Assembly: GCA_964057225.1 (NCBI GenBank)
Contig: OZ059900.1
Coordinates: 5,962,501 to 6,026,500 of the forward strand
DNA length: 64,000 nucleotides
From: Auanema rhodensis
Taxonomy: Eukaryota; Nematoda; Chromadorea; Rhabditida; Rhabditidae
Direction of reading: 5' to 3'
In this document: piece by piece, positions 41,461 to 52,876 of the stretch
Layout of the letters: the number at the start of each line of letters is the position of its first letter
Numbering within the stretch: the stretch's first letter is position 1
Made by a program: the position numbers and the translations under genes
Notes under the pieces: model-generated
The model's input: only the letters and a program-made list of their open reading frames with translations
Database searches by the model: none
What the model was told of the DNA's origin: nothing

Positions 41461-41733
41461 GAAACGAATCATCTTCAATGACAGTCATTATTGACACTAA
41501 AATCAGGCAAGAATTGTTGCAAACACTAGATAAGGAACTGATGTGATATGAAATTTAAAATATAATAATAGTTAACATACACTTCTAGAACATACATATA
41601 GTATTTGCATTTGTCATAAATATGAGAAATATAGTATTAATAACATTTACATCAAACTATTGCATCATGTGTCCACTCTTGCAGTGGATTGACCTCTGAC
41701 ATCCAATAAAACAGAAGAAACATCTACGCGATA
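41461..41733. repeat. Copy of EPG-7-like gene 3' end
   Basis: Same orientation and nearly the same sequence as 57650-57922, which holds the last 70 coding bases, stop and 3' flank of the minus-strand EPG-7-like gene. It is mirrored again at 48098-48370. Not a functional exon here. Confidence 0.85.
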
Positions 41734-41779
41734 CAATGAAAGTTTTCAACTAACCTGGAACACATCAACTACACCAAGA

Positions 41780-42095
41780 TGTTATATTCTTCAATCCATT
41801 AATATCAGATATATTTTCAAAAATTCAATAATACATGAGCAAACTATGAAACAAGCTGACAAATGTTTGTTTTAAGTAATTAAGGTTTTAAAGAATTCTG
41901 GTGATGCACGAGTCACAAATTGTGCCAATAAAAATTATCTCATTAAATGAGAACCTTTTCCATGGGCCTGACTGCGCTAACCAACTTGAATCTTGAAGCA
42001 TTAGTAAAACAACAAAAAATTCGAAAATTTCGGGGCGTTTTTATTCGAGACACTTTACCACCACAAGGGGTTAAAGAAAGAGAAGTAAATTTAGA
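41780..42095. repeat. Direct repeat with 44662-44968
   Basis: A block of about 300 bp starting at ATATTCTTCAATC and ending at GGGTTAAAGAAAGAGAAG that recurs, somewhat diverged, in the palindrome spacer and is mirrored in the right arm near 47735-48050. Parts of it (the stretch with AATACATGAGCAAACTATG) occur at many further sites in the mosaic. Confidence 0.75.
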
Positions 42096-42230
42096 CTCGA
42101 TTAGCTGATTCCGATCAGAGTTTAAAATTTTCATATAACAATAATAAAAATATAGAAAAAAATTAGAACAGACAGATCAAATGAGTGACATTTCGATATA
42201 CAAACAAATTACTTAATCAATTTCTCTACA

Positions 42231-43840
42231 TTGGATTTAACATCGCGAACGTATCGACTGAGATCACCACTGGTTTCTAATCTTTCTCTATTTTTAATAA
42301 AAAAATTCCTCTACAAGAGATATAGCTTGTTCAATTGCATTCATCAAATTCCATTTTTCAATCGTTCCATAAATTATTTCCTTTCTTTCCTCTTTTGTTA
42401 CTCTCTTCAAAACATGAGCAATCAGTTCAGATTTAGTGTCATACAGCTCACTCCAAAATTTGGAAATTTGACTATCGGAAAGCTCGTAATCGTCCCTCAG
42501 AATAATCCTGGAATAAAACAGGTTCCATTTAGAACTTAAAACAAAACAAAAATTACCGAAAATCTACAATAACGCTGTAGTATCGATTCGCAATCGATAA
42601 TGATGTCGAACGTGACCCTCTCTGGTGGCATTTAATGTAGAATCGCCGACGCATTCCAGAAAACATGACGTCACATATAGTGCCAACTGATGTCCCTTTG
42701 CCGTTATCTAAAAACGAATTTTATTACAATTTTATAGCTTAAGAAAAGATAAATTACCGTAAGGTAAAAGCTCATAGTAGAGAACTCAGTTATCATTCCA
42801 GAAAACGGACAAAAGGGCTTTTTTGATCGTTTGTGGGTTAGTTCTCGGATTCATGGGAACCTCCTCACCTGGGCTAACCCAAAACTTTGGCCTGGTTGGG
42901 TTGGAGCAGAGAATCCACTTCTCATCTCCAGTCACCAAAACCAATTAAAAAACCCCCTCCTTCGGCTCAATTTCAGAAGTTCTTGAGCTAAAGTTAGAAA
43001 TTTTCTAAAACAAATAGTATTTATATCAATATAAACATTATATTACATGCAAATTTGATCAAAAATTCCGTTATTTCTCCATAATGCAGGCCCAAGAAGT
43101 ATTCATGCACAGTTCCTGTAAAAATTATTCTAACTTAGAAAACATAGGCAAGTACATACTCTGAATCATATCATCATCGCCTTCCAAAAAAAAACATTGG
43201 ATTTAACATCGCGAACGTATCGACTGAGATCACCACTGGTTTCTAATCTGTTTCTATTTTTAATAAGAAATTCCTCTACAAGAGATTTAGCTTGTTCAAT
43301 TGCATTCATCAAATTCCATTTTTCAATCGTTCCATAAATTATTTCCTTTCTTTCCTCCTTTGTCACTCTCTTCAAAACATGAGCGATCAGTCGAGAATTA
43401 GAGTCATACAGCTCACTCCAAGCGTCTAGAAATTGATACCAAATCCGAGACGGATCTTCTTTAGCCATTTTTCTGAAACAATGTATCGTTAAATAATATT
43501 CGTCAATATAAAAATCAAAATCTCGCAGCAAGTCTAATCCATAACGAAAAATTGTTAAAACATATAAAGCATAACATCTACAATTAAACGCTGTTTCTAA
43601 AGATAATAAAATTGGAAAGAACAGGCGAACTACAGAAGAAAAGAAAGTCTCTTTTTTATTGAATAAGAAATTTAGAGAAGAGATGGAAGAAAGTGATAGA
43701 AAGCGGGGGGGGGCAATACTTTGAAGAATAAATTTTTTTCGCATCAAATAGTTTTTTTTATTTTTCCGACATGACACACTATAGCCACGTATATATTGAC
43801 ACACAGTACCTATACAAAAGAAAAATCCAAGTGAGGCCAA
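42231..43840 (-). pseudogene. Broken copy of the five-exon gene (left arm)
   Basis: Minus-strand relative of 53619-54934, mirrored at 45990-47634. The interior of exon 1 is replaced by a piece of the last exon (after WYQFLDA the frame runs straight into WSELYDSNS). The T run that follows has a different length, so the frame stops soon after. The fourth exon is deleted, a mariner relic sits in an intron, and the last exon has a frameshift in a T run. No complete product is possible. Confidence 0.8.
42786..43004 (-). pseudogene. Mariner transposase relic (left arm)
   Basis: Mirror of 46827-47045: a fragment carrying the mariner-type motif VTGDEKWIL and a downstream SVFWND. It is truncated and frame-broken. 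It lies within an intron of the broken five-exon gene copy. Confidence 0.65.
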
Positions 43841-43929
43841 TTCCTAGTAATACTGAGAAGTTTATAAGTTAAAGTTATTGTAAACCTTGGAAACAATTTG
43901 AAACTGATCACTTCTATGAAATTATATTT

Positions 43930-44580
43930 TTGGATTCCATCGCATTTATGAGTTCTTCTCTTGATGCATAGAGTAAAAACTTGAAAGATGATCAAATGCA
44001 TATTTCAAAAAACTTTTATATTCAATTTTACATTGAAAGTGAGAAGACTTTTAAAACTATGAGAAAGAAAGGTGTATATCCATATAAATATATGGATTAT
44101 TTTGAAAATTTTAAAGAAACCGAATTGCCTAAAAGAAATGCTTCCGTGATAAACTGAATGGTTCAAGATGTACAAAGAAAAAAATCTTTATGCTCAAAAA
44201 GTTTGGAAAGAGATGAAATGCCAGAGTTTAAAAGATTGTACACTCATTTACATAATTAATGATGTACTTCTTCAAGCTAATGTTCTTGAAAATTTCAGAA
44301 TATTGAGTCTTCAGGTTTATGAATTAGATCTATGTTGGTATTATACCAGTCCTGGACATTCATGGGATGCCATGTTGAAGATAACCGAGTAAAATTAGAA
44401 ACAATCAGAGATAGAGAGATGTATAATATGATCGAAAAAAGAATTAGAGGAGGAATGGTTAATGCAGTCAAAAGATATGGAAAGGCTGATAATAAATATA
44501 TTAACTCCAAGAAAACAAAAAAGGTTCTTAGACGTTTGAGGTCATGGTTAAAAAGAAAATTCATAAAATTCTTGATTTAA
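43930..44580 (+). pseudogene. Maverick/Polinton DNA polymerase B relic
   Basis: Degenerate fragment of a family-B, protein-primed DNA polymerase of the Maverick (Polinton) virus-like transposons. Recognisable pieces in order and in different frames: FMSSSLD followed by an in-frame stop (about 43950), GVYPYKYMDYF (44070), AQKVWKEMKC (44190), YYTSPGHSWDAMLK (44340) and KRIRGGMVNAVKRYG (44440). These are conserved between the exonuclease and palm regions of this polymerase class. At least two frameshifts and a stop; N- and C-terminal parts are absent. The left arm of the palindrome ends within it. It is a dead copy, described only as it stands. Confidence 0.8.
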
Positions 44581-45102
44581 TTAAGTATTTGATGAATGAC
44601 TTTCATTACAACATAATGCAGAAGAAGTATGGATATAAACGATTGAAATTGGTATATGTTATATGATATTCTTCAATCTATTAATATCAGATATATTTTC
44701 AAAAATTCAATAATACATGAGCAAACTATGAAACAAACTGACAAATGTTTGTTTCAAGTAATTAAGGTTTTAAAGAATTCTGGTGATGCACGAGTCACAA
44801 ATTGAGCCAATAAAAATTATCTCATTAAATGAGAACCTTTTCCAAGGACCATTCAACTTGGATCTAGAAACATTAGTAAAACAACCAAAAATTATAAAAT
44901 TTCGAGGCGTTTTCATTTGAGACACTCTACCACCACAAGGGGTTAAAGAAAGAGAAGTAAATTTTTCATTTTTTCATCATCAAAAAAATTAAAAGAAAAC
45001 ATGAAAATATAAAAATCTTACAGTATTCATTGAAAACAAGTTTAAGTTAGTAAACTCATTTACATTGTTCATACGAATTTATCTTTAAGTGATAGTTTTT
45101 TA

Positions 45103-45243
45103 AGTCCTAGCTAGTTTGTGTAGAGTGTAAGCATCTTGTTCATTCAGGAACTCTTTGGCCTCTTTGATAGGCTTCTTTGTTATTCTTGATAACGCAATGA
45201 TACTACAAAATCCTGTTTTAGGAGAATAATAAGCTTTTTCTAA
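45103..45243 (-). pseudogene. Maverick integrase N-terminal fragment
   Basis: A minus-strand frame directly downstream of the zinc-ribbon ORF reads YYSPKTGF...ITKKPIKEAKEFL...DAYTLHK, the pattern that precedes the retroviral-like integrase core in Maverick/Polinton elements. It breaks off after HKLAR and is fused to a copy of the repeat gene's last codons and 3' flank, so the catalytic core is missing. A near-identical copy is at 52736-52876. Recognition is by eye, hence moderate confidence. Confidence 0.5.
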
Positions 45244-45482
45244 AAGATCTCTTTCAGATGCACTTGTGGATTGTCTAAGAATTTTAGATTTTTCACTAAT
45301 ACAACCTCCTCGATATCTTCTAATCCAGAACCTCCTGTGATTGTTGGAATAAGCTTACACTTCATTGTATTACAATCTTGGCATAACCCTTTTATTATAG
45401 AACGTTTCGAGCTTGTTTCAACATTAAATAAGTCAGTAGTATCAGTATATGTTTCACATTTGAAACAGTATACTAATTCCAT
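45240..45482 (-). CDS. DUF5679-like zinc-ribbon ORF, copy 1
   Basis: 80 codons starting MELVYCFKCETYT, with a second pair in GLCQDCNTMKCK. The CxxC...CxxC pattern and spacing resemble the small zinc-binding DUF5679 proteins found in viruses and virus-like elements. The ORF ends at a TTTTAG that could also serve as a splice acceptor into the integrase-like frame, so the two may have been exons of one gene. The frame is intact and identical to 52873-53115. Function unknown. Confidence 0.55.
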   Translation of the reverse strand: MELVYCFKCETYTDTTDLFNVETSSKRSIIKGLCQDCNTMKCKLIPTITGGSGLEDIEEVVLVKNLKFLDNPQVHLKEIF

Positions 45483-45612
45483 AATCTAGAAGTTAAAATT
45501 TAAAATTTTTTTTTAATCTTATTTGATTTTGTGAAATAGGGGACGTTGTGTGAAAATGGATGTCTTCACTAGAAAATGAATTCACTTCCATCTAGCCATG
45601 ACCTTTTCATTT

Positions 45613-45901
45613 TCATCTCTTTCCAAACTTTTTGAGCATAAAGTTTTTTTTCTTTGTACATCTTGAACCATTCAGTTTATCACGGAAGCATTTCTTTTTA
45701 GGCAATTCGGTTTCTTTAAAATTTTCAAAATAATCCATATATTTATATGGATATACACCTTTCTTTCTCATAGTTTTAAAAGTCTTCTCACTTTCAATGT
45801 AAAATTGAATATAAAAGTTTTTTGAAATATGCATTTGATCATCTTTCAAGTTTTTACTCTATGCATCAAGAGAAGAACTCATAAATGCGATGGAATCCAA
45901 A
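45613..45901 (-). pseudogene. DNA polymerase B relic, mirror copy
   Basis: Mirror of 43930-44218. It carries the same GVYPYKYMDYF segment on the minus strand, with one extra A downstream compared with the left arm, so the two relics differ in frame. Non-functional. Confidence 0.75.
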
Positions 45902-45989
45902 AATATAATTTCATAGAAGTGATCAGTTTCAAATTGTTTCCAAGGTTTACAATAACTTTAACTTATAAACTTCTCAGTATTACTAGGAA

Positions 45990-47634
45990 TTGGCCTCACT
46001 TGGATTTTTCTTTTGTATAGGTACTGTGTGTCAATATATACGTGGCTATAGTGTGTCATGTCGGAAAAATAAAAAAAACTATTTGATGCGAAAAAAATTT
46101 ATTCTTCAAAGTATTGCCCCCCCCCCGCTTTCTATCACTTTCTTCCATCTCTTCTCTAAATTTCTTATTCAATAAAAAAGAGACTTTCTTTTCTTCTGTA
46201 GTTCGCCTGTTCTTTCCAATTTTATTATCTTTAGAAACAGCGTTTAATTGTAGATGTTATGCTTTATATGTTTTAACAATTTTTCGTTATGGATTAGACT
46301 TGCTGCGAGATTTTGATTTTTATATTGACGAATATTATTTAACGATACATTGTTTCAGAAAAATGGCTAAAGAAGATCCGTCTCGGATTTGGTATCAATT
46401 TCTAGACGCTTGGAGTGAGCTGTATGACTCTAATTCTCGACTGATCGCTCATGTTTTGAAGAGAGTGACAAAGGAGGAAAGAAAGGAAATAATTTATGGA
46501 ACGATTGAAAAATGGAATTTGATGAATGCAATTGAACAAGCTAAATCTCTTGTAGAGGAATTTCTTATTAAAAATAGAAACAGATTAGAAACCAGTGGTG
46601 ATCTCAGTCGATACGTTCGCGATGTTAAATCCAATGTTTTTTTTTGGAAGGCGATGATGATATGATTCAGAGTATGTACTTGCCTATGTTTTCTAAGTTA
46701 GAATAATTTTTACAGGAACTGTGCATGAATACTTCTTGGGCCTGCATTATGGAGAAATAACGGAATTTTTGATCAAATTTGCATGTAATATAATGTTTAT
46801 ATTGATATAAATACTATTTGTTTTAGAAAATTTCTAACTTTAGCTCAAGAACTTCTGAAATTGAGCCGAAGGAGGGGGTTTTTTAATTGGTTTTGGTGAC
46901 TGGAGATGAGAAGTGGATTCTCTGCTCCAACCCAACCAGGCCAAAGTTTTGGGTTAGCCCAGGTGAGGAGGTTCCCATGAATCCGAGAACTAACCCACAA
47001 ACGATCAAAAAAGCCCTTTTGTCCGTTTTCTGGAATGATAACTGAGTTCTCTACTATGAGCTTTTACCTTACGGTAATTTATCTTTTCTTAAGCTATAAA
47101 ATTGTAATAAAATTCGTTTTTAGATAACGGCAAAGGGACATCAGTTGGCACTATATGTGACGTCATGTTTTCTGGAATGCGTCGGCGATTCTACATTAAA
47201 TGCCACCAGAGAGGGTCACGTTCGACATCATTATCGATTGCGAATCGATACTACAGCGTTATTGTAGATTTTCGGTAATTTTTGTTTTGTTTTAAGTTCT
47301 AAATGGAACCTGTTTTATTCCAGGATTATTCTGAGGGACGATTACGAGCTTTCCGATAGTCAAATTTCCAAATTTTGGAGTGAGCTGTATGACACTAAAT
47401 CTGAACTGATTGCTCATGTTTTGAAGAGAGTAACAAAAGAGGAAAGAAAGGAAATAATTTATGGAACGATTGAAAAATGGAATTTGATGAATGCAATTGA
47501 ACAAGCTATATCTCTTGTAGAGGAATTTTTTTATTAAAAATAGAGAAAGATTAGAAACCAGTGGTGATCTCAGTCGATACGTTCGCGATGTTAAATCCAA
47601 TGTAGAGAAATTGATTAAGTAATTTGTTTGTATA
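45990..47634 (+). pseudogene. Broken copy of the five-exon gene (right arm)
   Basis: Mirror of the left-arm pseudogene. The ATG corresponding to the intact gene is at 46363, after TTTCAG. Exon 1 is a chimera with the last exon inside it (46363-46665). The mariner relic lies at 46827-47045, exon 3 is truncated by a deletion joining ACAGCG to TTATTGTAGATTTT near 47262, and the last exon (47324-47621) is frame-broken by an extra T run near 47527. Confidence 0.8.
46827..47045 (+). pseudogene. Mariner transposase relic (right arm)
   Basis: Frame from 46887 reads LVLVTGDEKWIL and later KKALLSVFWND before a TGA at 47043. This is the central part of a Tc1/mariner-superfamily transposase around two of its catalytic positions, with N where the second catalytic D would be expected. 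One frameshift separates it from upstream similarity (ELLKLSRRRGFFNW). No inverted terminal repeats are seen. Confidence 0.7.
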
Positions 47635-48097
47635 TCGAAATGTCACTCATTTGATCTGTCTGTTCTAATTTTTTTCTATATTTTTATTATTGTTATATGA
47701 AAATTTTAAACTCTGATCGGAATCAGCTAATCGAGTCTAAATTTACTTCTCTTTCTTTAACCCCTTGTGGTGGTAAAGTGTCTCGAATAAAAACGCCCCG
47801 AAATTTTCGAATTTTTTGTTGTTTTACTAATGCTTCAAGATTCAAGTTGGTTAGCGCAGTCAGGCCCATGGAAAAGGTTCTCATTTAATGAGATAATTTT
47901 TATTGGCACAATTTGTGACTCGTGCATCACCAGAATTCTTTAAAACCTTAATTACTTAAAACAAACATTTGTCAGCTTGTTTCATAGTTTGCTCATGTAT
48001 TATTGAATTTTTGAAAATATATCTGATATTAATGGATTGAAGAATATAACATCTTGGTGTAGTTGATGTGTTCCAGGTTAGTTGAAAACTTTCATTG

Positions 48098-48370
48098 TAT
48101 CGCGTAGATGTTTCTTCTGTTTTATTGGATGTCAGAGGTCAATCCACTGCAAGAGTGGACACATGATGCAATAGTTTGATGTAAATGTTATTAATACTAT
48201 ATTTCTCATATTTATGACAAATGCAAATACTATATGTATGTTCTAGAAGTGTATGTTAACTATTATTATATTTTAAATTTCATATCACATCAGTTCCTTA
48301 TCTAGTGTTTGCAACAATTCTTGCCTGATTTTAGTGTCAATAATGACTGTCATTGAAGATGATTCGTTTC
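48098..48370. repeat. Inverted copy of EPG-7-like gene 3' end
   Basis: Mirror of 41461-41733. It reads on the plus strand what the EPG-7-like gene reads on the minus strand (…YRVDVSSVLLDVRGQ, then stop). Confidence 0.85.
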
Positions 48371-49252
48371 TAAACTACCTCCTCTTTTTAAACTTATTCT
48401 TAATTGAACAAATTATTAGAAAGCCAAATCGATTAATTGATAGCTGTAAAATGTTATATTGATTACTATGTATCTACAGAAAAAGATATTAGAAAGTTAT
48501 TGTATGGTGCCATTTTTTGTCCAACTGTATTTTTGCGTCTGCCAATTTACGATACATTTATCTGATTTGTAGTTTATGTCTTTCCTATGTTTTCTTTTTG
48601 TGTATATCCCATTTACAATTTTTGAAGATAAATGTTCTGTTATTTTTTGAATTATTTCTCAAAAACAAACTGATCTCATTCAAGAATATGAAAGATATGA
48701 ACATCATTATAAATTCCAAGAAGTACGACTGTTTTTCACTTTTTCGTCTGATAAAAGGCTAAATAATCAAAATTCAATGACAAAAATAAATTCTAAAATT
48801 ATTGTAATATTTATGACGAAAAGAAACTAAAATATAATTGTTCATTGTTTACTTCATATTTACTTTATGGGACACAGTGTGCATAACATATTTGTGTAGT
48901 TCATTTGTTTCAGTGAGTTTGGTGGGAACAGACTTTGAAATCGATGACTTCAGACCCATACAGTGTATACTTTCAAAATAAAATTTGAAAGCTTGGATAT
49001 TATTTTTTCTTTTCATTACATGATTAAATTTGAAATGTTTGAATACAAAAACAAGCCATTTTGAAAATAAACTGAAAACTTTTCTGAACATTTGTCAGTT
49101 TGTTTCATAGTTTGCTCATGAATTATTGGATTTTTGAAAATATATCTGATATTAATAGATTGAAGAATATAACATCTTAGTGTAGTTGATGTGTTCCAGG
49201 TTAGTTGAAAACTTTCATTGGTTCAAATCCTCCCCAAGAAATTTATAAAAAC

Positions 49253-49300
<48 letters not shown>

Positions 49301-50335
49301 AATCTCTATCCTTACTTGAACCTCGAAATATCTCTGAAAACTCAATTCTAAAATACGATATCAACTTCAGAGAATTTCAGAAAAAACTTGATAGAAGTTT
49401 ACTAAAAAGAAGTTATCCAAAACTTTCTGAAAAATTCAACTTTTTAAGTTTACAACAAACATTATTCCCTATTCATCTAGAGGAAATGATATACACTACT
49501 ATGAGCAGGATGGCCTGAAGGTGTACTGCATGGATTACAGGTTAGGTAACTGAGTTCAATACCTTTCTCTGTTTTTTAAGAAAATCAATATCTAATCGAG
49601 AATCCAAAAAACGGTCGGATGAATTTGGACTTTGAAAATTCTTTCTTTTTAATGTTTTGAGCTTCGTAGCTCAGTCAGAAATTAATATTTTTCAATTTTG
49701 ATTGAACGGGCAAATTGTGGAAGATGAACTCTTTCATCTCACCAAATCTTAATATCCTATCTGGTCTAGTATAGACGTTATAGCCTCCTAAAGAGGAGAG
49801 ATTAAGTCAAAAACGTGACTTTGAAACGTTATATCTCCTTAACCGTTGAGTTTTTCTGAAAACTTTTTGGGGATTTGAACTCTACGTGAAAAGATCTCTT
49901 AGAAAAGCTGCTTATATTGAAGATTGGAGTAGTTTGAAATTTTGAAAAATAGAGAAATCGGCCAATTTCTGGTTGGAGAAATAAAAATTTCGAGTTTTTT
50001 AAAAATTGAGGGTGCCTTCTGATAGAACTTGAAATGCTGATTTCAAATATAACAAGCAAATAACTCCATTCTCACTTTGAAAGGAGTTATGAGACTTTTT
50101 ATGTTTTGATGTTTTCCATTCAGAAGGCCATATCTACCTTCAGACGGCATTTGAGGAAATTTTAGTTAGCAGAATCGTTTTCTACGTGTCTGTTTTACTT
50201 GGTCAACTTAGTTTCAAATCATTTTGTTCGAATTTTCAATTTTCCATCAAATGGTCCAAATCCATGTACTACCCCCTTACCTACTTTTTCATCAAAGTTG
50301 ACCATCATCACATGAAATTTTAAGATTTTCTTAAG
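48371..50335. repeat. Inner inverted repeat of right arm, left half
   Basis: Mirror of 39496-41460; pairs with 50559-52503 about a spacer of about 220 bp at 50336-50558. The CT run near 49258-49294 is the longest among the copies. Confidence 0.87.
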
Positions 50336-50558
50336 TTTTTTTCTTTAATTATATTTTATAAAAATAAGAATTAAAGATATTAGAAAAGAATTAATAAATA
50401 TACTTTGAAAGTTCAAGAAATGATTGTCTCATCTAACAATTATTCAGATGCTCAACAAATCTTGTTAACCTAAAACTTGTGACTATTCCGATTCTCGTGG
50501 AACACTGCTTTCATTACAAATCTCTCAAGTTAGAAATTGTTTCAAATTGGAAATCAAC

Positions 50559-52503
50559 AAAAAACTTGAGAAAATCTTAAAATTTCATGTGATGATGGTC
50601 AACTTTGATGAAAAAGTAGGTAAGGGGGTAGTACATGGATTTGGACCATTTGATGGAAAATTGAAAATTCGAACAAAATGATTTGAAACTAAGTTGACCA
50701 AGTAAAACAGACACGTAGAAAACGATTCTGCTAACTAAAATTTCCTCAAATGCCGTCTGAAGGTAGATATGGCCTTCTGAATGGAAAACTTAAAAACATA
50801 AAAAGTCTCATAACTCCTTTCAAAGTGAGAATGGAGTTATTTGCTTGTTATATTTGAAAGCAGCATTTCAAGTTCTATCAGAAGGCACCCTCAATTTTTA
50901 AAAAACTCGAAATTTTTATTTCTCCAACCGGAAATTGGCCAAATTCTCTATTTTTCCAAATTTCAAACTACTCCAATCTTCAATATAAGCAGCTTTTCTA
51001 AGAGATCTTTTCACGTAGAGTTCAGATCCCCAAAAAGTTTTCAGAAAAACTCAACGGTTAAGGAGATATAACGTTTCAAAGTCACGTTTTTGACTTAATC
51101 TCTCCTCTTTAGGAGGCTACAACTTCTATACTAGACCAGATAGGATATTAAGATTTGGTGAGATGAAAGAGTTCATCTTCCACAATTTGCCCGTTCAATC
51201 AAAATTGAAAAATATTAATTTCTAACTGAGCTACGAAGCTCAAAACATTAAAAAGAAAGAATTTTCAAAGTCCAAATTCATCCGACCGTTTTTTGGATTC
51301 TCGATTAGATATTGATTTTCTTAAAAAACAGAGAAAAGTATTGAACTCAGTTACCTAACCTGTAATCCATGCAGTACACCTTCAGGCCATCCTGCTCATA
51401 GTAGTGTATATCATTTCCTCTAGATGAATAGGGAATAATGTTTGTTGTAAACTTAAAAAGTTGAATGTTTCAGAAAGTTTTGGATAACTTCTTTTTAGTA
51501 AACTTCTATCAAGTTTTTTCTGAAATTCTCTGAAGTTGATATCGTATTTTAGAATTGAGTTTTCAGAGATATTTCGAGGTTCAAGTAAGGATAGAGATTT
51601 ATAGAGAGAGAGATTTTGTTTTTATAAATTTCTTGGGGAGGATTTGAACCAATGAAAGTTTTCAACTAACCTGGAACACATCAACTACACTAAGATGTTA
51701 TATTCTTCAATCCATTAATATCAGATATATTTCTATTCAAAAATCCAATAATACATGAGCAAACTATGAAGTAAACTGACAAACGTTCAGAAAATTTTTC
51801 AGTTTATTTTCAAAATGGCTTGTTTTTGTATTCAAACATTTCAAATTTAATCATGTAATGAAGAGAAAAAATAATATCCAAACTTTCAAATTTTATTTTG
51901 AAAGTATACACTGTATGGGTCTGAAGTCATCGATTTCAAAGTCTGTTCCCACCAAACTCACTGAAACAAATGAACTACACAAATATGTTATGCACACTGT
52001 GTCCCATAAAGTAAATATGAAGTAAACAATGAACAATTATATTTTAGTTTCTTTTCGTCATAAATATTACAATAATTTTAGAATTTATTTTTGTCATTCA
52101 ATTTTGATTATTTAGCCTTTTATCAGACGAAAAAGTGAAAAACAGTCGTACTTCTTGGAATTTATAATGATGTTCATATCTTTCATATTCTTGAATCAGA
52201 TCAGTTTGTTTTTGAGAAATAATTCAAAAAATAACAGAACATTTATCTTCAAAAATTGTAAATGGGATATACACAAAAAGAAAACATAGGAAAGACATAA
52301 ACTACAAATCAGATAAATGTATCGTAAATTGGCAGACGCAAAAATACAGTTGGAAAAAAAATGGCACCATACAATAACTTTCTAATATCTTTTTCTGTAG
52401 ATACATAGTAATCAATATAACATTTTACAGCTATCAACTAATCGATTTGGCTTTCTAATAATTTGTTCAATTAAGAATAAGTTTAAAAAGAGGAGGTAGT
52501 TTA
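50559..52503. repeat. Inner inverted repeat of right arm, right half
   Basis: Mirror of 37316-39280, slightly more diverged than the other halves, with a much shortened GA run near 51604-51611. Beyond it (52504-52738) lie copies of the orphan exon and the 3' end of the repeat gene, minus orientation. Confidence 0.87.
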
Positions 52504-52735
52504 TTTTGACACATACCGTTTGAGATAAAAGTGTTTCTTTCGTTATTTTCTCAAGAAAAGAATGTACTGTGGAATATTCTGGTTGGAATTTCAATAACTA
52601 TTGTAATAGAAAAACTTTACAAAAACTTAAAACATGAAAATATAAAAATCTTACAGTATTCATTGAAAACAAGTTTAAGTTAGTAAACTCATTTACATTG
52701 TTCATACGAATTTATCTTTAAGTGATAGTTTTTTA

Positions 52736-52876
52736 AGTCCTAGCTAGTTTGTGTAGAGTGTAAGCATCTTGTTCATTCAGGAACTCTTTGGCCTCTTTGA
52801 TAGGCTTCTTTGTTATTCTTGATAACGCAATGATACTACAAAATCCTGTTTTAGGAGAATAATAAGCTTTTTCTAA
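52736..52876 (-). pseudogene. Maverick integrase N-terminal fragment, copy 2
   Basis: Near-identical to 45103-45243, with the same break after HKLAR. The core domain is absent. Confidence 0.48.

Larger units (their letters stand above)
37069..44218. repeat. Outer inverted repeat, left arm (7.1 kb)
   Basis: Reverse complement of 45613-52738 at very high identity, about a centre near 44915. For example 41069-41314 mirrors 48517-48762, 41943-42134 mirrors 47697-47888 and 42231-42539 mirrors 47292-47600, each encoding identical frames. It starts inside the last coding exon of the repeat gene (about 37069) and ends inside a DNA polymerase B relic (about 44218). It contains the inner inverted repeat, a copy of the 3' end of the EPG-7-like gene, and a broken copy of the five-exon gene. 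Confidence 0.9.
44995..45602. repeat. 608-bp direct repeat, copy 1
   Basis: Near-identical to 52628-53235 (offset 7633). It spans the repeat-gene 3' end copy, the integrase piece, the zinc-ribbon ORF and its upstream flank. It ends at TTCCATCTAGCCATGACC, after which the two copies diverge: copy 1 enters the palindrome arm, copy 2 enters the flank of the intact five-exon gene. Confidence 0.88.
44219..45612. other. Spacer of the outer palindrome
   Basis: The 1.39 kb unique core: the remainder of the polymerase relic (to 44580), a direct repeat of the 41780-42095 block (44662-44968), a copy of the repeat gene's 3' end in minus orientation (about 44995-45100), then the integrase-like and zinc-ribbon pieces. 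The part from 44995 is repeated directly at 52628-53235. Confidence 0.8.
45613..52738. repeat. Outer inverted repeat, right arm (7.1 kb)
   Basis: Mirror of 37069-44218. Differences are mainly homopolymer and microsatellite lengths (C/G run near 43710/46120, CT run near 51605) and a one-base change in the polymerase relic. The mirror sum of coordinates drifts only from about 89831 at the inner end to about 89819 near the outer end, so few indels separate the arms. Confidence 0.9.

Noticed and set aside
43810-44001. Minus-strand frame (mirrored at 45829-46020) as a conserved protein
   Set aside because: It is the antisense shadow of the polymerase relic and its flank, duplicated only because the palindrome duplicates it.
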